64,000 nt of DNA from Rhizophlyctis rosea (GCA_027596075.1 JADGJC010000144.1:35619-99618), one strand, 5' to 3'. Shown: positions 46,788 through 58,328, counted from the stretch's first letter. The notes: generated by a model from the letters alone, not told the origin. Translations and numbers: made by a program.

Positions 46788-47177
46788 TCAGGAGGATGCG
46801 GAAGGTGCATTCGTGGCAGGTGCTTGTTCTTTTTGCTTGAGTAGTTCTGCTCTGTAAGAGGCCGTGCTACCAATGTTGAGACCTTACCAAAGTCACCACG
46901 AATCAGACGCCACCAAACCTCAGCTGTCGTGAGAACTCATCGTCCAGATCCTCGTCGTCCCAATTATCCTGCCATAACAAGGCGTCTTCTCGGTCTTCGT
47001 CCGCTTCCGTCCAGTCTTATTTTGTGTTCCCACGTGTCATTTCAGATCCCAATGTTTCCACTTCGGAAGGTGAAGAGAGGTAAACTCACCTTCAACACCG
47101 AAATCCTCAAACTCATCGTCCTCCTCAATTGGTCCCGGCTTGGGTATTTGAGATAGTGGTGTTTGTGGTTTGGACAT
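46788..47177 (-). CDS. SEM1: Sem1/DSS1, 26S proteasome and BRCA2/TREX-2 subunit
   Basis: Three exons: 47177-47090, 47015-46919, 46851-46788; 249 nt, 82 aa. Sem1/DSS1 is a tiny acidic, mostly disordered subunit of the proteasome lid, also found in TREX-2 and with BRCA2. The spliced product shows [13 protein letters not shown], then [23 protein letters not shown] (the two acidic-aromatic ubiquitin-binding patches), then [17 protein letters not shown] and a short tail. No single open frame reveals it because each exon is under 100 nt; the three junctions (GTGAGT/AAG, GTTTGG/ACAG) restore the family order exactly. Length fits (human 70, yeast 89). Confidence 0.92.
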
Positions 47178-48833
47178 TCTTTGTATTTATGCTGCTGGTT
47201 CCAAGGTCGACGCGTCGCTTTAGCGATGCAGTTGCGCAAACTGAATTCAGGACCACTTGAAGAGGATTTATCTACCCAACGCTCTTTGACAGGCGATGCT
47301 CACCTCAGCTACTGTCTGCAAAATTCTAGGAAGGAACAATTTTGAAATTTTTGCTGCCTGTGTGGGTAAAACAAGCAAAGCGGAATCCAACAGTTCCAAC
47401 CTGCCCACCCAGTCGCGATCCAACGACGCGGCGAGGTGACGCACGTGGCTTGATTGCGCCACGCGCCACTTCCCGTCGGCTGGCCATGTCCAAATCCGGC
47501 CATCCCCCAGTCTCTCCCTCTCAGCTCCATTCTCGATCTAACATCACACAATTGGCGCATGGCATTCACATCTGCCATTGGCGCGATCTAATGTAGGATA
47601 GTATACATAGGGAGCAAGTCCACGAAAGTTGATTGGTAACACCCATCACACCAATCATCCTTCAGTTTTACTCACTTCTCGAACTCGCTCTGACTCTCCG
47701 CTTTACATATAGGTTGCGTCCACGCTCAAGAAAACGCGAAGACCATCCAAGCTTTCAACGCCGCACCTTGCCATCATCCATCCACTACGCAACACCTTGC
47801 CACGCAGGAATCTATATCCTGCAACCAACGACTAACCGCTTCCGTCCTGACCACAGATCCACAATCATTCTCTCTCTCAAGGGCTTCCAAAAGCCACATG
47901 GCGTCCTCAGCTAGCGGATGTGCGTCTTTCGCCCATGATTATGAATACCTGATCCTGTGGGACCAGAGGATAAACTTCTCTTTTTGAGAAGGCGTCGGCG
48001 CCCGGCAGCATTCGCGATCTTCGAGAGAAGAGCTTTTCAAGGAGCAAACCTTGTTAGGCGCTGGAGGACAGGTCATTCTGGCTAGCGGTGTTGCTCAACT
48101 CACTGGTAAACGCACCAGTGGAATGGCGGGCAATTTGCCATGCCGAGCATACACCGGCTATCCTTCTGCGGAGGAGCTTCCAACTCGTTGGAATGTGCCG
48201 AGGATGATCTCTTAGGCCTGGGATATTACTTAGTAAATAGTTGTATGATTTAGATCAATTTGGGTGTAGCAAAGGAACTCGGTCTTTCCTTGCCAGGGCG
48301 ACCGCTCTCGACTGCCTCTTCTTGGGAAGAACTCGATGTTCGCCAAACGACGGCCTTCGCTCCCCACCTGGGGTTGAACGGCTGTTGGAGCCAAGTCCTT
48401 GCCGCGTAAGGCCGGACCCACCGGGGGTCTGCTCTTCGTCTCCGATATGGTCAAACCAGAAGGAGCGAGGTATTCTAGCAGTCGAGCAAGACGTCTAAGG
48501 CCTCTACCGCGGTGGAGAACAGCTGACGATTGCGTGAAGTGAAGGTGAGCATATGATCTGGTCTGTGTAGTCGAAATTGCGTGGCAAGGTGTGGCAATGG
48601 AGTGAATCGCGGGCATACAAGACTGGCAACGAGCGGAAGATGATCCAGGCGAGTGTATCTGTTTGAATTGGTGCACACGAGTGCTTCGTCGAACGAAGCT
48701 AGTTGATTGTAAGCATGTACCGGCAACAATAAATGTAAATTATACAAATTACTCCAAAATGGACTACAATATATTACAGGAATCATCTTCCCCCTTCTTC
48801 CCCTGATTGACAACCCACCTACACCCCACTAAT
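47178..48833. other. Intergenic, no supported gene
   Basis: 1.65 kb without a recognisable gene. Short frames on both strands (for example + 47342-47596, - 48676-48230) have no features. Sem1 promoter at the left, DRG1 3' flank at the right. Confidence 0.4.
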
Positions 48834-50419
48834 CTACGTCCTCTTAATAATCTGCACGACATCTTCATCCGCCAAAATATGATCTTTCCCAACCTTTTGC
48901 GGAACATGCTTCACCGATTGACCCCACACCAGCGCGTTCTTAAAATCCTTCAAAATGGCTTTGTGAATGGAATTACAGAAGTCTTCCACGGAGTTGTTGC
49001 CCCTTCTTAGGACGACGGGTGCGGAGTAGTCGGGGAGTTGGCCTTTGGGTTTTGTGTAGATGCGGACTAGGTCTAGGTATTCCCACATCTGTTTCAGAAG
49101 AGGCGATGTCAGCTAGGTGCAGATGAGATGTGTGTCATAAGAGAGGAAGGTTGTTACCTTCTCCAGCAGATCGTCGAAATTCCATTCGTGATGCGAACTG
49201 ATGGGGATGGAGTGCGGGATTTTGTAGATGATGTCCAGTTCTTCGATCGAGATCTAGCAATGGCATTTCTTAGGGAGGTGTCCATATCCACATATCCAGA
49301 CATCCTGCCTCTACCTGATCGATCTTGTTCAACACGTACATACAGGGAATGTAGATACGGTTCCTTCGAACAAAACATCTTTCAGTATGCCACCTCAAAG
49401 TCAGTCATCTGTGCCCAAGACGACTCACCCCTCCAACACATCAATCAAATCATCAGCAGTAGCATCACATCTAAACGACACATCCGCATTATGCATCTTG
49501 TATTCTCCCAAAATCGCCTTCACTTGATCGGCATCCAAGAACGTTAAGCTGACGGTAGAGGAGACGTTGATGCCACCCTTCTCTTTCTTTTTGATGGTGA
49601 TTGCTGGAGGCTTTTTGTTCAGTCGGATACCGAAACCTTCCAGTTCGCGTTCGATGATCTTTTTGTCGCCGAGGGGTTTTAGGACGTCGAGGACGATGAA
49701 GATTAGGGAGCATGTTCGTGCTACGGCGATGACCTGGGGTGATTTGGTTTCAGTCGAGGTGCCCCATGGCGGCTAGGAGAGTGGGTAGACATCACGCGTA
49801 CCTGTCGACCACGACCCTTGCCGTCCTTGGCACCTTCAATGATACCAGGCAAATCCAGCATTTGAATCTTCGCACCCTTGTATTGAATGACACCCGGTAC
49901 CGTCGTCAAGGTTGTGAATTCGTATGCTCCACTGTAATTACAAACAATTCAAAAATTGTAAACAACAAGCCCCCTTTCCACCAAGCCCCAGCGTGTAAAA
50001 ATAGCCACATCTTACACTTCAGAGTGCGTTCCCGTCAATTTGGACATGAGCGTCGACTTTCCAACTGAAGGGAAACCGACGAAACCTACTCGTGCTACAC
50101 CGGTTTTTGCTACGTCGAAACCGACACCTCCACCGCCGCCGCCGCCAGAGGTCGGCATGAGGAGCTCGCGCCGTAGCTTTGCGAGCTTGGCTTTGAGTAG
50201 ACCCAAGTGGTGAGCGGTGGCCTTGTTCCGCTGGGTCCTGGCCATCTTTTGAGTTGCAAGGAGTGTGTGTGTCAGTTGCGGTCCTTGTGGGCCTGAAGAA
50301 AGTTAGCCTTTGTGTGTACCTCATCTTCGATATCTTTGATTTTCTGTGGAAGTTTGTGGTCAGTGACGGCTGCGTGAGAGTGAACCAACGCTTTAGACCC
50401 AAACCTGCAAAGTGGACAT
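48834..50419 (-). CDS. DRG1: DRG1 developmentally regulated GTP-binding protein
   Basis: Eight exons: 50419-50405, 50343-50320, 50245-50016, 49931-49802, 49733-49429, 49363-49315, 49253-49158, 49088-48834; exactly 368 codons (367 aa, the family length). DRG1 is an Obg-type GTPase that associates with ribosomes together with a DFRP1-type partner. Seen: helix-turn-helix-like N-terminus ([20 protein letters not shown]), G1 GFPSVGKST (about 70-78), G2 region [12 protein letters not shown]3 [14 protein letters not shown] (D116), G4 NKID (247-250), and a C-terminal TGS domain beginning about residue 290 ([15 protein letters not shown]). A Gly run lies between residues 47 and 53. The first two coding exons are only 15 and 24 nt. 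Confidence 0.95.
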
Positions 50420-50718
50420 TTTGACGTTTGTATACGGGGGAAGGGTATGTGGAGTGACTTCAGCCTAGGCAAGTTAGAATGTTTTACGTGGTCTTCCTGG
50501 TAAAGGAATGGCCGAAATGTCAAGAAGGGAGAGAGTTGAACTTTGAGGAGAGGATGGTGGCTTTCGGCGAACTGAGCAACCCAATGCTGCGCCAAGTGCC
50601 ACAAACACGTCCCCCCTTCTCCATCACCATCCCCTTCTCCAACCTGTCATCGTTCACCAAATTTTTTTGCAAGCGTTGCTTCTTTGAAATCCCTCCGAAC
50701 CCCTCCTTTCGAAGCATA
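50420..50718. promoter_or_regulatory. Shared divergent promoter region, DRG1 / ELP6
   Basis: 299 bp between two divergent start codons must serve both genes. It contains A-rich and C/T-rich blocks on opposite sides; no TATA box is obvious. Confidence 0.5.
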
Positions 50719-51704
50719 ATGTACCCCGCCATAGACTCTGCCCTGAACTGGGCTACCAAAGCCTCGCAAACACCAGCAGACTCGACAAGCTCATCCCGCT
50801 TCGTATTCATCACCGACGAACTGTCCGCCGACGGCTCCTTCCTTCTCCACCACTTCATCGGTCGCCAGCTAAAGCACGACGACAACTCAAGTCAGGTATT
50901 CCTCGTTGGTCTAGCTCAAAATCAGGACCACTATCTGAACGTTGGTAAGAAGCTGGTGGGTGGGTTTTACTGCTTCAGCTGTGTCCGTCACGCGGACAAA
51001 AGACTAACGATACACACCAGGGCTATAACCTATCAACATCAACCCGCGCCGGACGTTTCCAATTCTACGATGTCCTCTCAACTTCCCCATCAATACCCTC
51101 ACACGTCATCAACTCTGCCGCATCACAAGAATACGCGAAAAACGTCTACCGCACCATAGCCGAAAAACTGCTCAGCAACAGAGGAGCAGACGCGTCGTGT
51201 GCCCTCATCTTTGATGACATTTCACTACTACTATATACCGGCATTGCCGTAAAAGACGTCATATGGCTGGTATCCGCGTGCAGATCTTTGGCGACAAGTG
51301 TATGTAGCTTTGTGGGATAGCGCGTCACTTCGGATCAGCTAATGAACGAATTCTTGAACGCGTCTAGTTGAAGGGACATCTAGTCGTACTATCGCATGCC
51401 GACACCACCACACAAGAGGACGTAGAGCAAACAACTTTACTGCGCAGTCTGGGTCATATGGCTGATTACTTGTTGGAAGTACGGAGTTTGGAGAGTGGTG
51501 TGACGCATGGGGTTACGGGGCAGGTGGGTTTCCGGTGCAAGAGATCAATCTTCATCATGATTCTCAACGAATACCTTCCAGTTGTCCTTGGTCAGAGGAC
51601 CGGTGCTAGACGATCCTGGCTTCCATCCGCAATTGCTACATTACAGTATCGGCGACTCTGGGGTGCAGTTCTCAGCAAAAGGATATTCTGGCGGGGTGTT
51701 GTAA
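50719..51704 (+). CDS. ELP6: Elongator complex protein 6
   Basis: Four exons: 50719-50955, 51021-51299, 51368-51523, 51582-51704, all phase 0; 264 aa. Elp6 is one of the three RecA-fold subunits (Elp4-Elp5-Elp6) forming the hexameric ring of Elongator, which modifies wobble uridines of tRNA. Seen: FVFITDELSADGSFLLHHFI, VFLVGLAQNQDHYLNVGKKLG, SCALIFDDISLLLYTG, GHLVVLSHADT, LLRSLGHMADYLLEVRSLESG, and a C-terminal strand set ending HYSIGDSGVQFSAKGYSGGVL. No Walker A motif is present, as expected for Elp6. The last exon is supported by the CTTCCAG acceptor and the restored family ending. Confidence 0.9.
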
Positions 51705-51927
51705 GCGGCTGTAGACGCCAACTTTCAGCGGTGATGACGATTCAGCCCGACACGCCGATTTCCTCCCACAGTGGATTTGCAGACTCAACATTATCCGCCA
51801 TCGGTGTTTGTGTAGTGAAACCGCATGTTGCAGAAGCCGATCTGATTGAATGGATATATGTACATGCACGTCAGCGCGTGCTTTGAGCTCCTCAAACTGC
51901 AAAATCCCCCCGAAGCGAAAATGTACA

Positions 51928-52476
51928 TCATGATTGTTGTGGTGGCGAGACAAGGATGACACCGTCTCCGCGGACAAAGAGCATTTCGTGATTCCTCTTA
52001 ACCAACTATGTGAAGGAACAGGCGGTTAGGATTTGCGGCGTTTGTGTATCATGTAACAGATGGTGCTGGACGCGCCTCCAACTCTACGTACCCTCACAAG
52101 CTCCTCGTTCGTATCTTCCTTGACATCCACAACCGTTATGGTCTCCTCCACGTCCCCCACCACAATGTTCATATGTTGGTCGTAAGCCTGCCGGACATAA
52201 CGCGATTGTCAAGTCGTCTTCGCAGAAGGCGACAGAGCAGGAATAAGAAACACACGTGCAACCGTCCCCTTAGTTCGCGATCTCCACGCATTTTGACGTA
52301 AATTCTTTCGTCGAGTGATAGCCGGACGAGGTCCAAGGGCTCGGATGATATGAAGTTGAGTTTATGAGTGGCAAGTTCTTATTGTGGAAATGACGGGCTG
52401 AAGTGGTGTGTTCGGTGATTCCGCTTACCATGTTGCTTTCACGGGTTACTGAGTCGGGTGCGTGCTCGTGCTCCAT
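51928..52476 (-). CDS. LSM3: U6 snRNA-associated Sm-like protein LSm3
   Basis: Four exons: 52476-52429, 52339-52256, 52187-52092, 52005-51928, all phase 0; 306 nt, 101 aa (human 102). LSm3 is part of the LSm1-7 ring (mRNA decay) and LSm2-8 ring (U6 snRNP). Sm1 motif: [38 protein letters not shown]; Sm2 motif: [15 protein letters not shown]. The second exon starts right after a CCGAG acceptor, which drops the Glu usually found before PLDL; this is the least certain junction. Convergent with ELP6, with 223 bp between the ends. Confidence 0.93.
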
Positions 52477-53207
52477 CTTTGAGTTTCGAGGTTTGAAAAG
52501 GGGATATTCAGTTGCAGTTATAAGCGCTCAACGTTCAGCGAAGAAAGAGATTTTGAAGAGCGGATAGTTTGGTTGAGTTTGGGTTATAAAAGGTTGTGAG
52601 AAAAGATCTGGGAAATTTACTGTGGGGAAAGGAGCTGGGAAGTTGAAACTGGCGGGGGCCTGACAGAACGAGCTTCAATCGAAGAGGCGTTACGCCCGAT
52701 GCAAGCCACCGAACAACGCCGCCAGGGTGAATGGCTCCCCATAAGACCCTTGACTACCTGCTTCTCCACTCTTTCGCACGACTTGTTTATTTACATCCGC
52801 GCCACGAATCGGGGCATGACGCTGCGCAACCGTCCCACCAATCGATCAACACTGGAATGATACTAGCTGATACTGGAATGCTGTCCGGCGCCAGTGCAGG
52901 ACTCGAAGGCGCAGGGTTTCGTCAGATGGTGTTGGTGGAACGCGGGTAAAGGGTTCACTTTCCAGGTATAGTCAGGCTAGTTGTTTCTTTTATATATTTC
53001 CATTGTCGTTTTCCCGCTATCTTTGCATGATAGGCATCTCTAGCTATTCGTCAAACAATCAACAATTAGGTCGCTGTGGCCGGTTGAAGAGGTTTCGGAC
53101 CCCTCAACACTGTACACGCGCTGTTCCCTTCCAGCTTTCTTCCCTTCATCAGTCAGCCCACCACAAGTTGTCCTTCGACGTTAACCACCCGTTTCCGCGC
53201 AAGAACC
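52477..53207. other. Divergent intergenic, LSm3 / TM-SH3 gene
   Basis: No gene firmly supported. An upstream exon encoding a signal peptide for the TM-SH3 protein could lie here; I could not identify one. A TTTTATATATTTCC element lies at 52989-53002. Confidence 0.4.
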
Positions 53208-55155
53208 ATGTCTGGTCCACCACCAGCATGCTTCCCGCTGATGGGCTCCACGGCCTGTCCAGACTTGTCGGCATTTTGTACGTTGCTCTGGTCTTTGCTT
53301 CGTCAGACTGCGAGGGGCCTGCGACTCACTGTTCTATACCTGAAACCCCAGCCGTAACATCTGTTCCAGAGTTTTCAAACGCCTCCTCCTTCGACACATA
53401 CATGTTTTCACAGTTCGACGGCTCGCCGACGTACACCGACGAGTTTCGACAGTATTTCGGGTGCCCTACTTGGGACGGTGCTGGGCAGAGGTGGAGAAGG
53501 AGTGTTATGTGCTTTTTTGTGAGTGGCATTTGCATCGTGCCGTGATACTTCGTCCCGGATACTGATCTAGTAGTCCTCACGCATCTGTTTCATTTAACCA
53601 TTCTATTCAGTTTGTACAAACATCCGACTGCACACAGCCATCAGATCCACCAACCCTTTGCCAGTCAACCTGCACCGGATTCATCAACTCCACCATCAGC
53701 ATTTTCGCCAACGCATCCGCTTGTAATGCCCAGCCTAGCGCTGAAATCGCTTCACACCGCACGCAGGCTACCGACATATCATCATCGCCGTACGCGTCAT
53801 TCTGCAGTGTGTTGGATGACGCCAGCCGGTGTCGCACTGGAATCAAATTGGATGTTGATCGTTGTGGTATGTAGGCAAATGGCGAGAATTGAAAGTTGCG
53901 TGTAAATTGAAAGTGAATTGCATGATGCAAAACACAGGCTTCGTAAAGCAAACCGACATTCAAGCATTTTGCGCATCATCTCCAACAGCCGCATGTTGTC
54001 GAAATCTCACAACCTCAGCAGGCGCACCAGCTTCCAACACCACTACCAATGGCACATCCACCAACAGCCCTCTCGACCGCCTCCCCCTAGGTGAAGCCCT
54101 CATACCCCTCTCCACATGGCCCATAGAAGAAACAGGCATAGTAGCCCTCATCTCAATCGCGATTTACATCGCACTCTACACAATCCCCTACATCGAACGA
54201 TGCTTCAAAATGCGCCATCCGAACGAACGACGCGAAGAAATCGAAGTCGCCTTCCAAGACGTGCGGCCGGGGAGGTTGAGTCGTATGGGCACTGTTGCGA
54301 AGGTTGCTGGTGGGGGTGGGGATGTGTTTCGTGTTAGGAAGGTCAGGCGTGTCACTGGGGAGGGGAAGAGTGGTGTCGGCGACGGGGGAGATGTAGACGC
54401 AATGGAACGAGGGGAGGGACGGATGAGTAGTGAGACGGGGTTCAGATCTGAGAGTTCTTTGCATCCCTTGGTTCAGTTCGTGAATGCTTTGTCGGTTGTC
54501 GATACGACGTTGCCGAGACCTGCGCCGGCGTTGACGCCGCCTGAGAGTCCGGTTAGTAAACGTGCGACGACGCCTACTACCCCGCTTGCGGTTCTTAGCA
54601 CTCCGACGTGGTTTGTTACTCCTACCCCTTCTACGCGTCCTCAGCATGAGAAGATGTTCGTCGGTAGTCCGCAGGATTTGCCTCTCCTTCCTATCAGTCC
54701 GCACCCGTTCGAAACCTCCCCACGATCGTCGTCGTTATTTAATAATGATACGTTGAAGAGATTGATGTCTCGAAGTGGGCAGCAGGCTGTTGAGGTGGTT
54801 AGGAGGAAGGAGGAGGAAGATGGGGTTGCGCCTGTGGGAAGTGGTCAGGACGTCATTGGGAGTGCTAGGATGTCGGTTGTGGAGGGGGAGAAGACGTTGA
54901 GATTTATGAAATGTTTGGAGGAGTATCAGGCGTGTATGGATGATGAGATGACGATTCGGGTTGGGGATGAGGTTTTGGTGGAGATTGAGTATGCTGATGG
55001 TAGGTTTTTGAAGCCGTGATTGATGTCGAAGGTAATGGGTGACTGACTGATTTCATACCACAGGATGGGCCTTCGCATACAACGTCATCACGGAAAAGTG
55101 TGGGATCGTTCCACTCGTCTGTTTGGGGCCTGTTCCGGCTTTGCGGGCAATGTAG
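53208..55155 (+). CDS. Surface sensor: Cys-rich ectodomain, one TM, cytosolic SH3
   Basis: Exons: 53208-53277, 53352-53518, 53611-53866, 53938-54999, 55064-55155; 548 aa from the ATG at 53208. The ectodomain begins with ACFPLMGSTACPDLSAF, a motif I associate with an early-diverging-fungal family of TM-SH3 proteins, and carries about 14 Cys and several Asn-glycosylation sequons. One membrane helix lies near residue 285 (IVALISIAIYIALYTIPYI), followed by a basic juxtamembrane, a long Ser/Thr/Pro-rich linker and a C-terminal SH3-like domain (CMDDEMTIRVGDEVLVEIEYADGW then CGIVPL). The architecture resembles Sho1/Fus1-type sensors (inference). The start is uncertain: no signal peptide is encoded from 53208, and an acceptor CCACCAG at 53226 suggests an earlier exon. 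Confidence 0.75.
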
Positions 55156-55773
55156 ATTAATCGCGTTGGAGGATGTTTAGTCTTGGCTGTCATACTTTGC
55201 GTTCGAGAAGTCCAGTCATTATAGTTATTGCAGCGTCGAATATGTATATAGAATAGAGGTCTGTTGAAGATACCGTTCATGGAAGAGGAAGGAGCTTCTA
55301 TTTCCAGGTTGATTTGAGAACGTTCTTACGCGGAACCGCTCCCAATGCTGGAAGGCGAAACATGCAGAGTGAAGTGCTCATGGATGCCAATAACGACTAG
55401 GGGCAAGTATCTGATTTATAAAACCTACGTATTTTCGGATATTTCGAAGCCTTAAACATCTCCGCATTTCCACAGTCTAACGAACCCTGCATACACGAAC
55501 TTACTTACAAACGAACTATAACCATGCTCCTAGCGAGCATGCACTAAGATTTTGGAAGTCTCGAGAGCACGGTCGATCACAGAGTCTGTTGTGTCCCTTG
55601 ACCACCCTGCAGCAGTTCACACCGGAACTCTGCAGCTCAGGTGGACTGGCACCGTGCCACACCACCTGCTGCTACTACCACCGCCTGTGGCAGATTGAGC
55701 ATGCAGGACAAAAAGCCTTGCACATCCAAAGGAAAGAGGTGCCTTCACCTCTAAGCCAGTGGATTGGTCTTGT

Positions 55774-55790
55774 GTGAGCGAGTCGCTCAC
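55774..55790. repeat. Perfect palindrome 1 (8+1+8)
   Basis: GTGAGCGA-G-TCGCTCAC; both arms match over all eight bases. Could be a dimeric transcription-factor site. Confidence 0.7.
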
Positions 55791-55802
55791 CAGTGCCTTG
55801 AG

Positions 55803-55820
55803 GGTCCAACATGTTGGACC
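55803..55820. repeat. Perfect palindrome 2 (18 bp)
   Basis: GGTCCAACATGTTGGACC equals its own reverse complement; it lies 12 bp after palindrome 1 and about 340 bp before the SmD1 start. Confidence 0.8.
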
Positions 55821-56025
55821 GAAGGGGAAGAATCGTGCGGGACGTAAATCAAGAAGAGAGAGAGAAAGATTGTGGTCTGGCCAGCTTTACAGACTTTGAT
55901 TGGGTAAGCAGCGTCCCAATGGGTTGCCAACGCTCGGAGCCAGGGGTAGACCAAACGCGCAGTTCGTTTCGAGCGCTCGACTGCGCAATTCCAAGCATCA
56001 ACCATCACCCAGAAAGCGAAGCTCA

Positions 56026-56070
56026 CATCCATCCATCCATCCATCCCACCACCCATCCATCCATCATCCA
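56026..56070. repeat. CATC tetranucleotide microsatellite
   Basis: Two runs of (ATCC)n separated by CACC; about 90 bp upstream of the SmD1 start codon, hence probably in its promoter or leader. Confidence 0.85.
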
Positions 56071-56159
56071 CATAACAGCATATCGCCATCATATAACACA
56101 ACGAAAACCCCATCCGTACCAATTTCCCACATAAATACCCCCAAAATCCATCCGCCACG

Positions 56160-56803
56160 ATGAAACTCGTCAGGTAAAGACCGGGCTACAACTCCAGATC
56201 TACACGATCATGCCCACTCCCATGCCTTAGTAGATCCCCCCCCCCTCCACCCCATCACCACCCCCTTCCCACCCAACCAATTACTAATCCCGAATTCCTC
56301 CCCCCAGATTCCTAATGAAATGCAACAACGAAACGGTCACAATCGAACTCAAAAACGGCACCGTCGTCCACGGCACGATCGCCGGCGTGGACATGCAAAT
56401 GAACACCCACCTCAAAACCGTGAAAATGACCGTGCGGAACAAAGACCCTGTCAGTCTTGAGTCGCTCAGCATCCGCGGGAACAACATCCGGTACTATATT
56501 TTGCCGGACTCGTTGACGCTGGATACGCTGTTGGTGGATGATGCGCCGAAGAGTAAGGGGAAGAAGAAGGATGGGAAGGGTTAGTAGTTTTTTTGCGTTT
56601 GTTTGGTTTTATTTTGTGGCTTTTGAAGCCGGGGAGGTTAATTTTTGTGAAAGAATGCTATAAATTGGGCTTTTGGAATCATGCTGAGATATGTAATCGC
56701 TAACATTTCATTTTTTCCACAATTTGCAGCACCGATGGGTCGTGGAAGAGGAGGAGTACGCGGACGCGGGAGGGGAAGGGGACGTGGTCGTGGACGGGGT
56801 TAA
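56160..56803 (+). CDS. SMD1: Small nuclear ribonucleoprotein SmD1
   Basis: Three exons: 56160-56173 (14 nt), 56308-56579, 56730-56803; 360 nt, 119 aa, same length as human SmD1. SmD1 is a core Sm-ring protein of spliceosomal snRNPs. Spliced product: [40 protein letters not shown] (Sm1), [21 protein letters not shown] (Sm2 with RGNNIRY), then an [24 protein letters not shown] Arg-Gly tail, a target of arginine methylation. The last exon supplies the whole RG tail after a GTTAGT donor whose first bases would otherwise read as a stop. Confidence 0.96.
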
Positions 56804-57753
56804 GGGATGTGATATATCATCCATATGCTTTCGGATTTTGAGACGTTCGGTTGGTGGGTGGCCTATAGGAGTGGGCCAAGAGAGCGACTTTGCGATTTCA
56901 CTTTGCTTTAGCGAGAACCAACACCGCCGTTGCAGCAGCATTTGCTTGCGCTTTGTAAATTACCCGGTGAGATGATGCGAGATAATGTATACCTGTAGAT
57001 ACTCGAACGTTGGCAGTTTCCAATCTTGGTTTGGCGGAAGAAGGGTGCCGATTACAATGCGGAGGGGAGATTCGCAGTTTGTTCGGCGGAAGAGAGTATT
57101 GATTGCATTGATGAAGGGAATGGATATCATTGGGTGGGCGGTCATTGATGGAGTGGGGAGGAGGGCAGAAATAATGCTGGAAAACGAAGATACCGCTTGG
57201 GGTGGAAGCGCCGATAAATGATGCTTGGATGGACGCGACATTATAGTTGAAGTATCGAATTTGGAAGGAGAGGATTATGTTGTCAGTCAACGACTGATGA
57301 TATCCGACCGACTACCTTGATGGTGCCCAAATCGTTGCATTTCGCAACACTGATTCGCACGCAGCCCCAAACCTTGCTTGAATTGTCTTCCAAATCCTCG
57401 TTTGAATTTGCCCGATCTTTTGTTTAATATGACCAGGTCAGAGTATCTGGAGTGGTTCCTGGAGCAGAAATCCATACTATCCATGTGTTGAACTGCTACG
57501 CAAACACCGTGCGTGTTGTTTCTCCCAAATTCCGTTTGCTGAACATGGTACTGCAATGATATATTTGTGATGTATCTGCCTATTGCTTTTGTATATACAA
57601 ATTGCCTTCATTCTTCGATGTGATTATATGCTAACTACTCAGCAAAGACACCCACTATGCGCGGTATGAATGTGGACTTGGAAGCCGTATCTTGCAGAGA
57701 GACCCTTTGGAAGGCATCATGTGGTGATGGCAATGGCGGTGATCAACGCCCCC
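56804..57753. other. Intergenic with a doubtful minus-strand exon
   Basis: A minus-strand frame from ATG 57241 to a CAG|GTATAC donor at about 56993 (83 codons; contains FINAINTLFRRTNCESPLRIV and PNQDWKLPTFEYL) has a protein-like codon pattern and may be a first exon, but I found no convincing second exon, and the opposite strand is also open (56985-57221). No function assigned. Confidence 0.3.
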
Positions 57754-58328
57754 TCATTCCGCCGTGCTCTCCTTGGCGCCCTTGCCCTTCCTGGGGAGGA
57801 GGACTGCATGAATGTTGGGTAGGACACCACCCTGGGCGATGGTCACGCCGGCCAGGAGCTTGTTCAGTTCTTCGTCATTGCGGACGGCGAGTTGGAGGTG
57901 ACGCGGGATGATGCGACGCTTGCCGTTGTCGCGGGCGGCATTGCCGGCAAGTTCGAGGATTTCGGCGGCGAGGTATTCGAGGACGGCCGCCATGTAGATG
58001 GGGGCGCCTGGAGTTTTGTAAAGAAAGTTTCATATTAGTATCACAAAACGCCGAGTGCAGGTCACTGATGAAAACATTGAGTGTTACGTGGGAAAGTTCT
58101 TAGAACTTACCAGTCCCGACGCGCACAGCGTAGTTGCCGTTGCGGAGGATGCGGTGGACGCGACTGACGGCTACGAATTACAAGGCATCATTAGCTTGAA
58201 TCAATTTTTAGTAGAATGCTTGCCTTTCCCATATACTTACGGAATTGGAGGCCAGCACGGGCAGAGCGAGTTTTGCCCCTCCCAGCGCTTTCGGTACCGC
58301 GGCCAGACTTGCCTTTGCCAGGAGCCAT
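57754..58328 (-). CDS. Histone H2A
   Basis: Three exons: 58328-58241, 58170-58111, 58007-57754; 402 nt, 133 aa. Core nucleosome histone. Seen: Lys/Gly-rich tail, [76 protein letters not shown] and [15 protein letters not shown]. The C-terminal tail is short ([11 protein letters not shown]) and lacks the SQ-[ED]-hydrophobic phosphorylation site that most fungal H2A carry, so damage signalling may rely on another variant gene. Two introns, at the QF|PVSR and GTG|APIY positions. No divergent H2B partner is present next to it. Confidence 0.96.

Larger units (their letters stand above)
55156..56159. other. Intergenic with palindromes and a CATC microsatellite
   Basis: About 1 kb between the SH3 sensor and SmD1, no gene recognised. 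Two adjacent palindromes (55774-55790, 55803-55820) and a CATC repeat (56026-56070) lie in the right half, upstream of SmD1. Confidence 0.5.

Noticed and set aside
53278..53306. A 29-nt intron in the TM-SH3 gene (GTACGT to TCGTCAG)
   Set aside because: Too short; the later CCCCAG acceptor at 53351 gives a 74-nt intron in the right frame and better family fit.
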